Assembly (NCBI GenBank): GCA_017510065.1
Contig: JAFWOB010000024.1
Location: 1-61,148 of the forward strand
Length of the DNA: 61,148 bases
DNA from: Parasporobacterium sp.
Lineage (GTDB): Bacteria > Bacillota > Clostridia > Lachnospirales > Lachnospiraceae
Direction: 5' to 3'
Part shown: positions 1 through 8,097 of the stretch, one piece after another
How the letters are laid out: each line of letters opens with the position of its first letter
Numbering within the stretch: position 1 is the stretch's first letter
The notes under the pieces: model-generated
What the model saw: the letters and a program-made list of their open reading frames with translations, nothing else
What the model was told of the DNA's origin: nothing
Database searches by the model: none
Program-made: the position numbers and the translations under genes

Positions 1-32
1 CGTTCTCTGAGCTGTTCCAGATGATGATTCAT
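1..32 (-). CDS. 5' end of an unidentified gene leaving the window
   Basis: An ATG at 32-30 on the minus strand opens a frame reading MNHHLEQLRE to the window edge, preceded by GAGGT about eight bases upstream, an acceptable ribosome binding site. Only ten codons are visible, so no function can be given. It would be divergent from the LuxR-type gene starting at 312 and share the intervening regulatory region. Confidence 0.4.
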   Translation of the reverse strand, partial: MNHHLEQLRE

Positions 33-83
33 AGAAAATACCTCGTATTGTTTATGCAGACAGACCTGCTGAAAACAGACTTT

Positions 84-98
84 TATATATCGATTTAC
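84..98. promoter_or_regulatory. Weak match to the LacI-type operator seen at 9683 and 12322
   Basis: The sequence TATATATCGATTTAC resembles TGTGTATCGATATAC, found upstream of the solute-binding protein gene at 9636 and the LacI-family gene at 12240, and shares the central ATCGAT. It lies in the intergenic region between two divergent genes. With three mismatches in an AT-rich stretch it may be chance. Confidence 0.2.
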
Positions 99-218
99 GA
101 AAAGTATACTATCAGATTTTTTTGACCGAAATTCCTGAAATCTACCCTTTTTCTACTTAAATAATTATAATTGTAATCAATTTATCTATATTTTTACCTA
201 TTATCCTCCATATTTTGC

Positions 219-245
219 TTGACGGAACTTTATTTTTGTTATAAT
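219..245 (+). promoter_or_regulatory. Promoter candidate for the first LuxR-type gene
   Basis: TTGACG at 219-224 and a perfect TATAAT at 240-245 are separated by 15 bases, slightly short but with good hexamers. They lie about 65 bases upstream of the ATG at 312, which has a GGGAGG ribosome binding site. The surrounding 33-311 stretch is AT-rich and holds no other gene. Confidence 0.5.
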
Positions 246-311
246 TTGCTTATGTTATATTTTTCTTTTTGAACAATTTGCCGGAGTTTTCAGACCGGCG
301 GGAGGCGTTTT

Positions 312-1100
312 ATGGCCGATGATCTGTCCTATTGGGAAATGTCCTACCTTTCCCAGATGATCTACCGTATAAACTCCAAGATTGCGGGGGATTTTCAGTC
401 TGTTGCGGATATTATCCTGTCCCAGCTGAAAGAACTCATTCCTTACCGCAAAGCGATCATGGCAGAAATATCCACATCGGAAAAAGGGATCGTTTTTTCC
501 CATGTGTTAAATATACCGCCCTCTTATCGGGTAGACCTGAATCAGGTATCTCTTTTGGAAAAGCCGGTCTGGTGGGGATATCTGGAAGCTCCCTGGAGTA
601 CGGTGTTTATCGCTTCCTCCATGTGCAAAGACGAGGAATGGCTAAACAGCAGCATTTACAGGGAAGTCTACCAGCCCGAGAATCTCTTCTATGCTCTTCA
701 TGGCATTTTCATTCATCATGATTGTAAGTTGGGGATGCTGACATTGCTCCGTTCCCGGGAGGATGGAGATTTCACAGAACGGGAACTGTGGTATATGGAA
801 CTTCTGAAACCGCATATCGAATTGCATCTGTTCCGGGAGAAAACCCGTTTTCAAGGCCTGCAGATGGAAACAGACTCTTTGTACCCGAGTTTTTCGATCA
901 CGCGCCATTATATTGACAAATATCACCTGACTCACCGGGAGGTGGCGGTTGTCAATCCGATCCTGGGCGGAGCAAAGGATTCGGAGATCTGCAGTTTTCT
1001 CGGTATTACCCAGTCTACGCTGGATAAGCACCTCCATAATGTGTACCGCAAGACCGGTGCGACAAGCCGCGCTTCCCTGTTCCAGTGCTTCCGAAACTGA
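312..1100 (+). CDS. LuxR-type transcriptional regulator, paralogue A
   Basis: A 262-residue protein with a C-terminal LuxR/GerE helix-turn-helix at about residues 200-262: LTHREVAVV, then SEICSFLGITQSTLDKHLHNVYRKTG. The N-terminal 190 residues form a shared sensory region (SYLSQMIYRIN near the start, APWSTVF near the middle, LLKPHIELHLFR before the DNA-binding part) that also occurs in the proteins at 1121 and 48950. It is not an obvious autoinducer domain and no LuxI-type gene is nearby. One point of difference is that position 3 of the usual LTRRE motif is His and the following EEI is VAV. The start is supported by GGGAGG six bases upstream. It probably senses a metabolite and controls catabolic genes; the target is unknown. 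Confidence 0.85.
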   Translation: MADDLSYWEMSYLSQMIYRINSKIAGDFQSVADIILSQLKELIPYRKAIMAEISTSEKGIVFSHVLNIPPSYRVDLNQVSLLEKPVWWGYLEAPWSTVFIASSMCKDEEWLNSSIYREVYQPENLFYALHGIFIHHDCKLGMLTLLRSREDGDFTERELWYMELLKPHIELHLFREKTRFQGLQMETDSLYPSFSITRHYIDKYHLTHREVAVVNPILGGAKDSEICSFLGITQSTLDKHLHNVYRKTGATSRASLFQCFRN

Positions 1101-1120
1101 TCACATCAGAGGATGAAAGA

Positions 1121-1909
1121 ATGAATTCCACGATCTCGAAAAAAACCAGTTCCTATCTGTCGCAGATCATTTACCGGGTCAATCTGAGTTTCTCATATAC
1201 TGATCTGGCGCATAAGCTTTCCGAATATCTGGACAGTCTGATCTTATATGACAGTTTTTTTTCTGTCCGGGTCACAGAACAGCCGGACCATTCGCTGCTC
1301 ACCCATGATCTGATCCCGGGGAAGGCGTTCCCTGCAGAAGAAGAGAACAGTCCGGCAAACATCCACTCCCGGGATTACTGGACAAAATACCTGCAGGCTC
1401 CCTGGAGCAGCGTATACCGGGTTTCGAACATAGAGGACCGGACAGAATGGGAACATTCATTTTTATATAAACACTATTATAAACCGCAGGGATTCTATGA
1501 TTCTCTGCAGGCCGTGTTTACCCACAATCAGTTCAAGCTTGGGGCGATCTGCCTGTACCGGCGCAAAAACAGCGGGAACTATACAGACAGGGATGTCCGG
1601 ATCATGGAGTTGTTGAAACCGCACATTGAACTGAAACTGTTCCGTCTGCTGAACCGGGAAAAAGGATTCACGCTGGAGCCGGACCCGCTGGCACCTCATT
1701 TTGTCTTTTCCAGCACGAATGTGCAGCAATATGGCCTGACCCGCAGGGAAGAAGAGATCACCAGACGTCTTTTGCTGGGAGAAACAGATGCACAGCTGTG
1801 TAAACAACTGTGCATCACCAAATCCACCCTGGATAAACATATCCATAATATCTATAAAAAAACAGGCGCCCGAAGCAGGATCACTCTGTTCCAGCTCTTC
1901 AAGACTTGA
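1121..1909 (+). CDS. LuxR-type transcriptional regulator, paralogue B
   Basis: This 262-residue paralogue of the preceding gene sits 20 bases downstream in the same orientation, so the two are probably cotranscribed. I chose the ATG at 1121, which has AGAGG eight bases upstream and makes the protein the same length as paralogue A; an ATG at 1085 lies inside the previous gene. The HTH is canonical, with LTRREEEITRRLLLG followed by the recognition region CITKSTLDKHIHNIYKKTG. The sensory part keeps SYLSQIIYRVN, APWSSVYR and LLKPHIELKLFR. The 3' end overlaps the convergent gene at 1899 by 11 bases. Confidence 0.85.
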   Translation: MNSTISKKTSSYLSQIIYRVNLSFSYTDLAHKLSEYLDSLILYDSFFSVRVTEQPDHSLLTHDLIPGKAFPAEEENSPANIHSRDYWTKYLQAPWSSVYRVSNIEDRTEWEHSFLYKHYYKPQGFYDSLQAVFTHNQFKLGAICLYRRKNSGNYTDRDVRIMELLKPHIELKLFRLLNREKGFTLEPDPLAPHFVFSSTNVQQYGLTRREEEITRRLLLGETDAQLCKQLCITKSTLDKHIHNIYKKTGARSRITLFQLFKT

Positions 1910-2459
1910 CCGGATACTTCTTCTTCAGCTGATCATTCCAGATCCGGTTTGCTGCAATATGAACAGCCAGTAAAACAAGGGGCCAGATATCGAGTTTCAT
2001 ATCCATCGTTTCCCGGTTTAGAATGAAAAACAAAAGGTTCAGCAGAAAGATCACCACACACAGCATAAAGTTCCAGGTCACCCACTTGCACATTTCATAA
2101 TACCCGGCATGGATCTGCCGGTTGGTCAGCGGGAGCTTTTGAAAGACAAAATGGCCGGTACAAAACAGCAGAAATAATAAAGGGACGATCAGGACCAGAT
2201 TCACGATCCCGGCCCATCCCTTGCTGACAGCGCTCGGAAGGACCCAGATGCCGATCACACAGGCAAGGCTGAGCAGCATCAGAGCTCCGATCAGGATCTT
2301 ATAACCTGTAAAGTTTTTGGTCTGATAAGTATAATAGTCTCCGTGATAGACCAGTTCGCTGCGGACTTTTCCAGTTTTCGGATCTGTCACATCCTGACGG
2401 GTATATCCGTCAAAATACCATTCCCTGTATGGCTGATATTTCTGCTTCCGTTCTCTCAT
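1899..2459 (-). CDS. Hypothetical membrane protein with about four transmembrane segments
   Basis: A 186-residue protein of no family I recognise. The N-terminal 50 residues are polar and cytoplasm-like, rich in Tyr and Lys. Four hydrophobic stretches follow, around residues 55-78 (LIGALMLLSLACVIGIWVL), 85-108, 128-150 and 155-175. It follows the DUF4125 gene after a 17-base gap, so the two are probably one transcription unit. Its end overlaps the convergent LuxR-type gene. The start at 2459 has AGGAAAG a short distance upstream. No catalytic motif or metal site is visible. Confidence 0.7.
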   Translation of the reverse strand: MRERKQKYQPYREWYFDGYTRQDVTDPKTGKVRSELVYHGDYYTYQTKNFTGYKILIGALMLLSLACVIGIWVLPSAVSKGWAGIVNLVLIVPLLFLLFCTGHFVFQKLPLTNRQIHAGYYEMCKWVTWNFMLCVVIFLLNLLFFILNRETMDMKLDIWPLVLLAVHIAANRIWNDQLKKKYPVKS

Positions 2460-2476
2460 TTCTTCTTTCCTGCTGT

Positions 2477-3076
2477 TTACAGCTGTTTCTCGATCTGCTC
2501 CAGGGTCCGTCCGCTCAACTGCCTGAGTTCTTCCCCTACCACTGCTTCATGCAGATTGATCTTCTCTTCCCTGTATTTCCGGTATAGGGCAAGAAGACAG
2601 TTCAAAGTCTTCAGACTGTAGGTGGACATTTCTCCTTTCGCATAGGTCATCACCGAGGTAATGCCGCATCCCTTCGGCGCGGTAATGGGTCTTCCCTGAC
2701 GGGACAACTTTGGATAATCCCGGGAAAATGCTTCGCACCATTCCTGCGTAAGAATCAGCAGCTGCTCGATGATCTGCTGCCTTGTTTCCCCCACTTCCGG
2801 GATCTGCTCCCGGATGGCTTCGAATTCTGCCGGCGAGGTATGCTCCATCATGTAGGCATATTTCAGGCTGACAAGATTCTGTCCGTTCTGCTGCGCCTTC
2901 CGAAGATCCTCCAGATAGCTGTGCAGGCAGTTCTCATCCCACACGGAAAACTGGGCACGCCGGTTGATCTCAAACTGCCGGCGGTCATCCTGGCACCAGG
3001 CTCTTCCTCCGATATTATTGGTCTGCTGAAACATCGACCATTCGATTTCCACGATCTCATTGATGATCTGTTCCAT
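2477..3076 (-). CDS. DUF4125 family protein
   Basis: A 199-residue soluble protein. It matches my recollection of DUF4125, clostridial proteins with EIVEIEWSMF near the start, then GGRAWCQDDRRQFEINRRAQF, followed by a helical region with LKYAYMMEHTSP. The domain has no established biochemical role. I preferred the ATG at 3076, which has AAGGAG ten bases upstream, over the in-frame start at 3133, because the shorter form begins right at the conserved domain. It is the first gene of a two-gene unit with the membrane protein at 1899. Its upstream region runs into the repeat-rich stretch beginning near 3150. Confidence 0.8.
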   Translation of the reverse strand: MEQIINEIVEIEWSMFQQTNNIGGRAWCQDDRRQFEINRRAQFSVWDENCLHSYLEDLRKAQQNGQNLVSLKYAYMMEHTSPAEFEAIREQIPEVGETRQQIIEQLLILTQEWCEAFSRDYPKLSRQGRPITAPKGCGITSVMTYAKGEMSTYSLKTLNCLLALYRKYREEKINLHEAVVGEELRQLSGRTLEQIEKQL

Positions 3077-3149
3077 AATCAGATTGCTCCTTATCATTTC
3101 GCAGGAATCCCTGCAAATCCCATTGCCTGGCAAAAGGCGGTTTTCTCCG

Positions 3150-3420
3150 GTTGTCTTCCATACACATAAAATATGTGATTGTGTACGCCTGTTGCAGAAA
3201 AACTCCGTTTGTGTACCTTAATGACACAAAAACTTCGTTTGTGTACGGGGTGACAGGATTAAAAGTGCGTCTTCGCAAAAAATCAGTGACGTTTCAGCAA
3301 ATAATAATGCAAAAATTACTAGAAATTAATGCAAAATAGAACAATTGTCAGATTAAATCCCGTCATCGACGTACACAATCTGACTTTTTATGTCATCGAC
3401 GTACACAATCGAACTTTTTC
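3150..3420. repeat. Inverted clusters of 30-bp repeats (GTGTAC core), resembling transposon ends
   Basis: GTGTAC occurs at 3181, 3211 and 3241, a strict 30-base period. Its reverse complement GTACAC occurs at 3371 and 3401, again 30 bases apart. The flanks are conserved too: aligned in one orientation the units read roughly TGTCA, four variable bases, GTACACAA, then CGAACTTTTT. The clusters point away from a 100-base centre that has no gene. Multiple spaced sites in inverted orientation are typical of IS21- or Tn7-type transposase binding ends. No transposase gene is adjacent, so this is either a remnant or a cis-acting site. Confidence 0.6.
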
Positions 3421-3429
3421 TGCTTCCGG

Positions 3430-3491
3430 GCAGTACCTTTCCGGGCGGTATCTTGCCAGAGCAGTAACTTTCCGGGGCGGTTTCTTTCCGG
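3430..3491. repeat. Two 31-bp direct repeats with TTTCCGGG cores
   Basis: GCAGTACCTTTCCGGGCGGT at 3430 is repeated 31 bases later as GCAGTAACTTTCCGGGGCGG at 3461, and a further TTTCCGGG follows at 3485. The pair lies between the 30-bp repeat clusters and the 3' end of the activase gene at 3544. No gene overlaps it. It might be a further set of protein-binding sites or part of the same decayed mobile element. Confidence 0.45.
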
Positions 3492-3543
3492 GACGATATT
3501 CCATAACCATACGCCCGAAAACCTCGCTAAACACAGCGCTTGA

Positions 3544-4470
3544 TCAGCCGCCGATATGAGCTTTTACCCCCAGCTCCTCTACCTGCGCTGCCAGTTCCCG
3601 CATATAGGCATCCTCAGGAGGCGTTACGTGCAGTTCATAATCGGTCAGTTCCAGGCTCTCGCTCTTGGACTCGCCCAGCCGATGGTACGGAAGCAGGCTG
3701 TACATGACATCCGCTCCCAGTTCATCTGCGATGAAGCGGGCTGTTGCCAGGATGTTTTCCTGATCGCCGTTATAGCCGGGAACCACCGGCGTGCGGATAT
3801 TCATGGGCTTTTGAAGCACCTTTCGGATATACCGGATATTATCCAGGATCTGCTCGTTGGGAACCCCAGTCAGCCGGCGGTGGACTTCACTGTCCATATG
3901 CTTGATGTCGCAGATGGCCAGATCTACATGGGCATATACCCGGTCAATCACCTGGCGGGATGCAAAATTGCTGGTCTCGATGGCCGTATGGATCCCCTCC
4001 TCATGAGCCGCCTCCAATAGATTTGCTGTGAATTCCGGCTGCATCAGAGGTTCCCCTCCGCTTACGGTCATGCCTCCGCCGGAACCGTCCATGAACAGCT
4101 TATCTTCCATCACTTTCCGTATGGCATCTTCCACCGTCGTTGTGTAGCCGGTGATCTCACGGGCTTTTGAAGGACAGACCGTTACACAGGTTCCGCATGC
4201 GGTGCACTTCTGCCGGTCTGTCCGGGGCTTTCCTCCCTGTTCCCAGCAGACTGCGCCTACATGGCAGACAGCGCTGCAGGCACCGCAGCCGGTGCATTTA
4301 TCTACATAATACATCAGCTGTGGTTTCGCCTCTTTGGATTCCGGATTCTGGCACCACAGACAGTTTAAGGGGCACCCCTTTACAAACACCGTGGACCGGA
4401 TTCCCGGGCCATCGTGAATGCAGTAACTCTGGATATTAAAAATATGCCCCTGACAGGAATAATCTGCCAT
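3544..4470 (-). CDS. Glycyl radical enzyme activating protein (radical SAM), system 1
   Basis: This 308-residue enzyme would install the glycyl radical on the GRE encoded at 5602-8001 by reductive cleavage of S-adenosylmethionine. The radical-SAM cluster motif is GCPLNCLWCQ (C-x3-C-x2-C) near residue 30, after the family hallmark HDGPGIRSTVF. A ferredoxin insert with two [4Fe-4S] motifs follows (CTGCGACSAVC and CTACGTCVTVC), typical of activases of PFL-like eliminases and decarboxylases. GGEPL marks the SAM-binding region. I chose the ATG at 4470, with GAGG seven bases upstream, over a GTG two codons earlier. It is the last gene of the unit GRE1, UroD-like 1, activase. Confidence 0.93.
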   Translation of the reverse strand: MADYSCQGHIFNIQSYCIHDGPGIRSTVFVKGCPLNCLWCQNPESKEAKPQLMYYVDKCTGCGACSAVCHVGAVCWEQGGKPRTDRQKCTACGTCVTVCPSKAREITGYTTTVEDAIRKVMEDKLFMDGSGGGMTVSGGEPLMQPEFTANLLEAAHEEGIHTAIETSNFASRQVIDRVYAHVDLAICDIKHMDSEVHRRLTGVPNEQILDNIRYIRKVLQKPMNIRTPVVPGYNGDQENILATARFIADELGADVMYSLLPYHRLGESKSESLELTDYELHVTPPEDAYMRELAAQVEELGVKAHIGG

Positions 4471-4486
4471 TTTCACACCTCATCTC

Positions 4487-5590
4487 TTATCTGCGTGGGT
4501 ATTCCTTCTCGTAGGCCAGCCGGCTTTCTTCATACAAGACCTGGCTTGCGTTGGGTGAAGCTCCCATGAACATTCCCATCCAGACATTGCCTTTGTCAAA
4601 TGTCTTAAGCAGCAGCCGGAAAGCTTCCCGGGAATCCTCATCTGTCATGGGCGTCGCTGCCATATCCGTATTCCTGCGGCCAAGCGGCGCGATCCCCAGT
4701 TTGATCCGGTCTCCGTACTGTTCGTACAGCTTCACCTTGTCATTCATGTCCTGTCCGTGCCAGGTATCCACGCCGCATTCGATCATCAGAGGAACCAGCA
4801 TCTCATTTTTCCCGCAGCAGTGAAACTCAAAGAACATTCCGTGTTTATGGCACGAAGAGACGATCCGCTTCAGATAGGGGACGATCATTTCCCGGTAGGT
4901 CGCAGGGGAACAAAACGGCGCCCGTTCCGATCCCCAGTCATCGTGAAACCATACTGCGTCACAGTCAAAATACTTCTTAAACCGTTCAAACAGCTGATCG
5001 TAAAATCCACACAGATAGTCAAACAGCCGATGGACCCCCTCCTTCTGGTCGTCATCGATCAGGGCTACCATCGCATCCGTCATACCCATAAAGGACATCA
5101 GTCTTTCAAACAGACCGCTGAAGACGGTCATCTGCGTCAGTTTTCCGTCCTGCAGCCGTTCCCGGTTTGCCGCAGCGCACCCTTCCCAGTCCGGACTGTC
5201 CGGATCGGGCAGCGTCACATAGGATTCCCAGTCATTGATATCTTCCACAGGATGCGCCTTCGGATCCACCAGCGATCCGCGTGCCTTTGCGTCATAGACC
5301 CAGGGGATCCCGAACCAGTCTTTGCCGCCTCCTTCTTTTGCCGGATCGAAAGGCCGGTCATCGGAAACCATCCCTTTTGCTACGTTATCCGGGATGATCC
5401 TGGGGTCAAAACGTTTCAGATCCCAGCTGGAAGGCATCCATAAAGGATCTTCCCCCCGGAGAAAGGCCAGGAAATTCTCCCTCGGCGTCACCACCGGGGA
5501 AAACACCGGAATGGGCGGCATCCAGGGGCGGTAGCCGGGAATATGGTCAATGATCTTCGCTTCCTGCGGGTTATAAGGAATCCGTTCCAC
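4487..5590 (-). CDS. Uroporphyrinogen decarboxylase-fold protein, methyltransferase-like (UroD-like 1)
   Basis: A 367-residue member of the UroD/MtaA/CmuA superfamily. The characteristic features are FHDDWGSERAPFCSP around residues 215-229, which resembles the DD-x-G-(T/S)-Q segment of the methyltransferase branch, and FHCCG at 256-260, matching the HxC zinc site of corrinoid methyltransferases of the MtaA type. The third zinc cysteine of MtaA is not evident after it. True heme-pathway UroD is unlikely in this context. It starts at GTG 5590 with AAGGAG seven bases upstream. It lies between GRE1 (11-base gap) and the activase (16-base gap), so it is tied to the GRE reaction. No corrinoid protein is encoded in the window, which leaves the substrate open. 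Confidence 0.85.
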   Translation of the reverse strand: MERIPYNPQEAKIIDHIPGYRPWMPPIPVFSPVVTPRENFLAFLRGEDPLWMPSSWDLKRFDPRIIPDNVAKGMVSDDRPFDPAKEGGGKDWFGIPWVYDAKARGSLVDPKAHPVEDINDWESYVTLPDPDSPDWEGCAAANRERLQDGKLTQMTVFSGLFERLMSFMGMTDAMVALIDDDQKEGVHRLFDYLCGFYDQLFERFKKYFDCDAVWFHDDWGSERAPFCSPATYREMIVPYLKRIVSSCHKHGMFFEFHCCGKNEMLVPLMIECGVDTWHGQDMNDKVKLYEQYGDRIKLGIAPLGRRNTDMAATPMTDEDSREAFRLLLKTFDKGNVWMGMFMGASPNASQVLYEESRLAYEKEYPRR

Positions 5591-5601
5591 AATTCTTCTC
5601 C

Positions 5602-8001
5602 TTATCTGATGCTGTCATTGGTGGTTCTGGCAATGATCTCATCCTGCATACCATGGTTCAGATCCACAAAATACGCACTGTATCCTGCCACACGCACCAT
5701 GATATCCTGGTTTTCCTCCGGTTTTTCCTGTGCCTTCACAAGACGTTCTTTGCTGGTCACATTGAACTGCACATGCTTTCCGCCGTTCTTGAAATAGGTC
5801 CGGATCATGAGAGCCATTTTGTTCATGTCCTCTTCCGTTTTTAAGGCCGAAGGATGGAATTTCATGTTTAGCAGAACTCCCTGGTATTTGTCCTGGGGGA
5901 TCTTCATGGCACTTTGCAGCATAGCCAGCGGTCCGTGGGTATCCTGCCCCATCATGGGGGAAGCTGCTCCATCCGCCAGGATCGAATGAGCCATCCGGCC
6001 GTCCGGCGTCGCAAACGTCAGCATACCGCCCGGCTGATGTGTCGTAATGGAAACAGCAGTTGTCTTGATCGGAGCGCCCAGCAGACTGACGGCTTTATCA
6101 TTCTCATCGATCAGGAACTGATAATACTTCCCGACGATCTCGTCTACCTCCGGGATATTATTGCCGTATTTCGGCACTTCCAGGCAGGCCTTCCGAAGGT
6201 CCTCATACCCATCCCAGTTTGCGTCCATCGCCTGCTTCAGTTCTGTCAATGTGACCCGGTGATCTTCAAAAACCAGCTTTTTGATGGCGTACAGGCTGTT
6301 TCCCAGATTGACCATTCCGATCGGGCACAGGGCCTCTCCATTTTCAAAGGGCATACGAAGGGTCTGATAATCCTCTGCCTGCTCGATACATCCTGCCATG
6401 AAGGCTGAACGGAGAGGTTCCGGAAAATACTTCTGCATGGTCGCCACCTGGAGATTGCACCGCTTCCAGGCGATAGACAGGATCCTGGAAAATGCTTTCT
6501 GAAAGGCTGTTTCAAACGCTTCATAACTTTGGAACTGCTCCAGGTCCCCAGTGGGTTCCAGGAGCCTGATGCCAGTCCTCACATCCTTCCCGTCATTCAG
6601 AAAGGTGGTCAGGAACAGGGGAACCACAAACATGCTGGCGGTCATGGAACGGGACTTTCCAGGCAGGTTGCCGTCCAGACAACCGGTCATGCAATAGTCC
6701 CTGGCATCCTCAATAGAGGCACCGTATTCCGTGAAAAACCGGATATAGGTATCATCCGAGATAAAGGCCGGCATACTGAGGCCTCTTCTCTGACATTCCA
6801 GTCCTTTCAGCAAAAGGTCCTGCGGAGTGGAATCCGCCACGCGGATCGTGATGGTATGATGGGTGGTCGGGCACCTCAGCAGCGCCTCCAGGATCAGGTA
6901 GCTCAGTTCGTTGGTGGCATCCGATCCGTCTGCATGCACGCCGCCGATGGTACAGTTATGCCATTTTGCTTCCCCATCCTCTGCTTCCCGGCGGGATTTG
7001 CCGGCAAGACTTCCCATATCCATGTTCTTGACACGGATCATTTCAAAGATCTCCACGACTTCTTCGTCGGTGATCCGGCCTGCTTCCTTATCCGCTTTAT
7101 AGTAGGGATACAGGATCTGGTCGACCCTTCCCATACCTGCCGTAATGTTCGGGCAGCCGATGGTAATGAACAGGAACCAGTACATCTGCACCGCTTCCAG
7201 GAATGTCCTGGGACTTTCCGCCGGAACATGGCCGCACATATCAGCGATGGTAAGAAGTTCCTGACGGCGCTTTTCGTCCTTCTCCTTCTCCGCCATCTCC
7301 CTTGCCAGCTGCGCATAACGCTCCGCATGGGCGATCAGTCCTTCCAGGGACAGTATCATAGCCTTCAGGAACAGGCATTTATCATAATCGCCTTTCTGCG
7401 TGAAGGTGATCTTCGCAAGCCTCTCCCGGCACTGGGCGATATAGCTGTTCAGGCCCCTTCGGAGAGCCCCTTCATAATCATAACAGACCAGACACTGGCC
7501 CGGCCCCAGTCCAAGTCCTGCCATAGCGTAGCCTCCGCCCAGCTGCATGCCTTTTTCAAAGGAGCGCCAGGGAGGAAGGGTGATGCCGATCTTCATAAAG
7601 CTGGTCAGTTCTTCATTGTCCCGGACCGCTTCGGCGACACCGTCATTAAGGCCAAACGGCCTTGCCTGTGCATTCATCTGATACAGAGTCTGCGCATCGT
7701 TCAGATCGAATCCGTAGCCCTTGTCCAACAATGCCTTGATCTCTTCTTCATCCCAGATTCCGTTGTTGGGATCGATCTCCAGGCCCCTTGGCTTACTGGC
7801 TCCGTGTCCTGCAAACAGTTCATATTCATCAATGAAGATCGGGATCTGCGTCAGAAGGTTGTATTGGAATTTTGCTCTGCGCATGATCTCCGACTCGCCT
7901 TCTGTTTCTTTCCCTGTGGCCTGGTAGATCTTCATCCTTTCAATACAGATGGTGTATTTTTTCTGCTGCGCTTCCCGCATTTTCCTGATTCGTTCCGTCA
8001 T
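5602..8001 (-). CDS. Glycyl radical enzyme of the PFL-like family, system 1 (motif GCLD)
   Basis: A 799-residue pyruvate formate-lyase-like enzyme. The C-terminal glycyl loop reads MVRVAGYSAYFVDL, with the radical Gly at about 773. The thiyl cysteine is expected at Cys441 in YCMTGCLDGN, where known eliminases such as choline lyase and the glycerol, propanediol and hydroxyproline dehydratases have GCVE. The base position is Asp instead of Glu, and Cys437 lies four residues earlier. The length is normal for single-subunit GREs. The 11-base gap to UroD-like 1 and the activase behind it define one unit. A solute-binding protein gene lies upstream, separated by a strong terminator. The reaction cannot be assigned; a lyase or decarboxylase on an imported organic acid is possible. 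Confidence 0.92.
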   Translation of the reverse strand: MTERIRKMREAQQKKYTICIERMKIYQATGKETEGESEIMRRAKFQYNLLTQIPIFIDEYELFAGHGASKPRGLEIDPNNGIWDEEEIKALLDKGYGFDLNDAQTLYQMNAQARPFGLNDGVAEAVRDNEELTSFMKIGITLPPWRSFEKGMQLGGGYAMAGLGLGPGQCLVCYDYEGALRRGLNSYIAQCRERLAKITFTQKGDYDKCLFLKAMILSLEGLIAHAERYAQLAREMAEKEKDEKRRQELLTIADMCGHVPAESPRTFLEAVQMYWFLFITIGCPNITAGMGRVDQILYPYYKADKEAGRITDEEVVEIFEMIRVKNMDMGSLAGKSRREAEDGEAKWHNCTIGGVHADGSDATNELSYLILEALLRCPTTHHTITIRVADSTPQDLLLKGLECQRRGLSMPAFISDDTYIRFFTEYGASIEDARDYCMTGCLDGNLPGKSRSMTASMFVVPLFLTTFLNDGKDVRTGIRLLEPTGDLEQFQSYEAFETAFQKAFSRILSIAWKRCNLQVATMQKYFPEPLRSAFMAGCIEQAEDYQTLRMPFENGEALCPIGMVNLGNSLYAIKKLVFEDHRVTLTELKQAMDANWDGYEDLRKACLEVPKYGNNIPEVDEIVGKYYQFLIDENDKAVSLLGAPIKTTAVSITTHQPGGMLTFATPDGRMAHSILADGAASPMMGQDTHGPLAMLQSAMKIPQDKYQGVLLNMKFHPSALKTEEDMNKMALMIRTYFKNGGKHVQFNVTSKERLVKAQEKPEENQDIMVRVAGYSAYFVDLNHGMQDEIIARTTNDSIR

Positions 8002-8032
8002 TGTTCTTCCCTCTTTTGATATGTCCGTTTTT

Positions 8033-8063
8033 CAAAAAAGCCCGGAGACCGTGGTCCCCGGGC
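8033..8063 (-). terminator. Rho-independent terminator after the solute-binding protein gene 1
   Basis: On the minus strand a GC-rich stem (GCCCGGGGACC paired with GGTCTCCGGGC, loop of two) is followed directly by TTTTTT. It lies between the stop of the binding-protein gene (8098) and the start of GRE1 (8001). It probably lowers read-through into the GRE1 unit and protects the 3' end of the binding-protein mRNA. Confidence 0.85.
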
Positions 8064-8097
8064 CTAAGGATTCATGCCTTGGTTACTGTCCTGACAA

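Noticed and set aside
312-1909. Quorum-sensing LuxR/LuxI system
   Set aside because: There is no LuxI-type synthase and the N-terminal domain lacks the autoinducer-binding pattern.
6529-8019. Long plus-strand open frame (496 residues)
   Set aside because: It is antisense to GRE 1 and reads as low-information sequence; GRE 1 is certain.
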